Source of the DNA: Hoylesella buccalis ATCC 35310
GTDB lineage: Bacteria; Bacteroidota; Bacteroidia; Bacteroidales; Bacteroidaceae
NCBI RefSeq assembly: GCF_025151385.1
Contig: NZ_CP102287.1
Coordinates: 1,674,001 to 1,738,000, forward strand
Reading direction: 5' to 3'
Length of the DNA stretch: 64,000 nucleotides
The first letter of the stretch is position 1, and every line of letters begins with the position of its first letter. The position numbers were made by a program, and so were the translations under genes. The notes below the pieces were generated by a model. That model was not told where the DNA came from and did not search any database. It saw only the letters and a list, made by a program, of their open reading frames with translations. Below are positions 63,001 through 64,000 of this stretch, piece by piece.

Positions 63001-63870
63001 TTGTCGCATGCGGGAGACTGGCTGCTGTTTGATGAGAACCTGGGAGAGAGCCTGAGTATCGATGAGACTTGTCTGAGCAGCGGTGAGGTCTATACATTTC
63101 TGACCAACAAGGCTGGCAAAGGTGGCAAGGGTACGCTGGTAGCTGTGGTCAGGGGAACAAAAGCCGAAGATGTGATCCGTGTTCTGGAAAAGATTGACCT
63201 TTCCAAAAGAAAGACTGTCAAGGAGATAACGCTCGACTTGTCTTCCTCTATGATGATCATTGCGCGCACGGTGTTCCCCAAGGCACTCATCACCAGTGAC
63301 AGGTTTCATGTGCAGAAGCTTTACTATGACGCTTTGGACGACATGCGCATAGCCTACCGGTGGATGGCAAGGGACAGAGAAAATGAGGAGATGAAGGAAG
63401 CCAAGGAGCGAGGCGAGGCCTATAGACCATTCAGGTACAGCAACGGTGATACCCGCAAGCAACTACTTGCCAGAGCGAAGTTTATACTGACTAAACACAA
63501 GTCCAAGTGGACAGAATCGCAAAGGCTAAGGGCTGAAATAATCTTTGAAAACTACCCGGAACTCAAAAAAGCCTATGACTTGGCTATGGAACTTACCGAC
63601 ATTTATAATGCCAGAAGCATCAAGGATGCGGCAAGATTGAAACTGGCAAGGTGGTTTAATAAGGTGGAGAAATTGGGGGTGGACAACTTCTATACGGTGA
63701 TTGACACCTTTAAGAACCATTATGATACCATACTCAATTTCTTTGTCAACAGAGCCACAAATGCCAATGCTGAATCCTTCAACGCAAAAGTCAAAGCCTT
63801 CAGGGCACAGTTCAGGGGAGTAACGGATATTCCTTTCTTCCTTTACAGGCTTATGAAATTATGTGCATGA
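63001..63870 (+). CDS. ISAon1-type transposase, catalytic protein (ORF2), copy 2
   Basis: 289 residues from a TTG, the same as copy 1 except two substitutions (A for P in KERGEAYRPF, V for G in FRGVTDIPF). All candidate DDE residues are kept. The frame is open from 62878, overlapping the ORF1 end in the +1 frame. Confidence 0.9.
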   Translation: MSHAGDWLLFDENLGESLSIDETCLSSGEVYTFLTNKAGKGGKGTLVAVVRGTKAEDVIRVLEKIDLSKRKTVKEITLDLSSSMMIIARTVFPKALITSDRFHVQKLYYDALDDMRIAYRWMARDRENEEMKEAKERGEAYRPFRYSNGDTRKQLLARAKFILTKHKSKWTESQRLRAEIIFENYPELKKAYDLAMELTDIYNARSIKDAARLKLARWFNKVEKLGVDNFYTVIDTFKNHYDTILNFFVNRATNANAESFNAKVKAFRAQFRGVTDIPFFLYRLMKLCA

Positions 63871-63906
63871 GGGGAGAGGGTTGCAACTGGGTTTTACGAC
63901 TGACCC

Positions 63907-64000
63907 GAAATACTCTCTTGGATATCTATCACATCAAAATAATCTGCGAGTATCTCTGGAAAGATACAACGCAACAATTGCTCGGTCTTCATGATGCAAA
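63907..64000 (-). mobile_element. ISAon1-like element, copy 3, inverted and cut by the junction and window edge
   Basis: The complement of this stretch is the start of ORF1: ATG at 63992 reading MKTEQLLRCIFPEILADYFD and on to codon 28, after which the junction with copy 2 breaks the gene. The left end of this copy would lie beyond base 64000. Confidence 0.92.

Larger units (their letters stand above)
62465..63906 (+). mobile_element. ISAon1-like element, copy 2, complete
   Basis: 1442-bp copy with the same long inverted repeats as copy 1, about 99% identical and differing by a few substitutions and one indel in the left end. There is no target duplication: the left flank is CTAATTAG and the right flank GAAATACT. 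The right flank is the inside of a third, inverted copy. Confidence 0.93.

Noticed and set aside
62457..63914. Simple insertion of ISAon1 copy 2 into copy 3
   Set aside because: The left octamer CTAATTAG does not match the right octamer GAAATACT, and no copy 3 sequence lies on the left.

Overview
The window comes from a Bacteroidota genome, most likely Prevotellaceae. The evidence is the density of SusC/SusD pairs, a hybrid two-component regulator, the exbB-exbD-exbD-tonB cluster, promoters of the TTTG-N19-TAnnTTTG type, and IS families common in that phylum (ISAon1, IS982, IS66, IS4). No rRNA operon and no CRISPR array were seen.

Layout. (1) 1-11.3 kb, plus strand: a sialic-acid locus with a neuraminate lyase (5' end outside the window), sialidase, MFS transporter, SusC/SusD pair, second sialidase (lipoprotein) and a PKD/LamG surface lipoprotein, closed by a strong terminator. 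(2) 11.4-12.9 kb: an IS66 remnant and a 56-residue 2[4Fe-4S] ferredoxin gene between diverged repeats. (3) 12.9-24.1 kb, minus strand: housekeeping genes, namely exbB-exbD-exbD-tonB with a phosphate-binding-like lipoprotein and a TPR protein, then an aminotransferase, ribBA, an LptF/G-type permease and a START-like protein. (4) 24.2-32.6 kb: a tRNA-Met followed by an accessory island with an ISAon1 element (8-bp target duplication), an AbiE-like pair, a HipBA-like pair, a frameshifted IS982 element, an AT-rich ABC exporter, an IS5-type fragment and a 150-bp MITE. (5) 32.7-40 kb, minus strand: nrdB (N-terminal frameshift) and nrdA, a GH97 enzyme with retaining-type catalytic residues, and a GH16 glucanase. 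A 187-bp duplication of the GH97 3' end brackets nrdBA. (6) 40.3-46.2 kb: an AT-rich susC/susD pair. The susC is split 54 codons before its end by an IS4-family element with a perfect 9-bp target duplication. (7) 47.1-62.3 kb, plus strand: a fructan utilisation locus with a hybrid sensor/regulator, SusC, SusD, a DUF4960-like surface protein, two GH32 enzymes, an MFS transporter and a PfkB-type fructokinase. (8) 62.3-64 kb: a group II intron 3' remnant, a second ISAon1 copy, and the start of a third copy in inverted orientation.

How the genes work together. Both glycan loci follow the Sus scheme: surface capture, outer-membrane import powered by the TonB/ExbBD complex encoded here, periplasmic cleavage, inner-membrane MFS import and cytosolic catabolism. 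The accessory stretches hold defence/toxin-antitoxin genes and mobile DNA. I did not find a clearly new multi-gene system. The most notable items are the interrupted susC, the anomalous inverted ISAon1 junction, the GH32 protein with a substituted nucleophile motif, the small MITE and the paired repeats around nrdBA and around the AT-rich susCD block.
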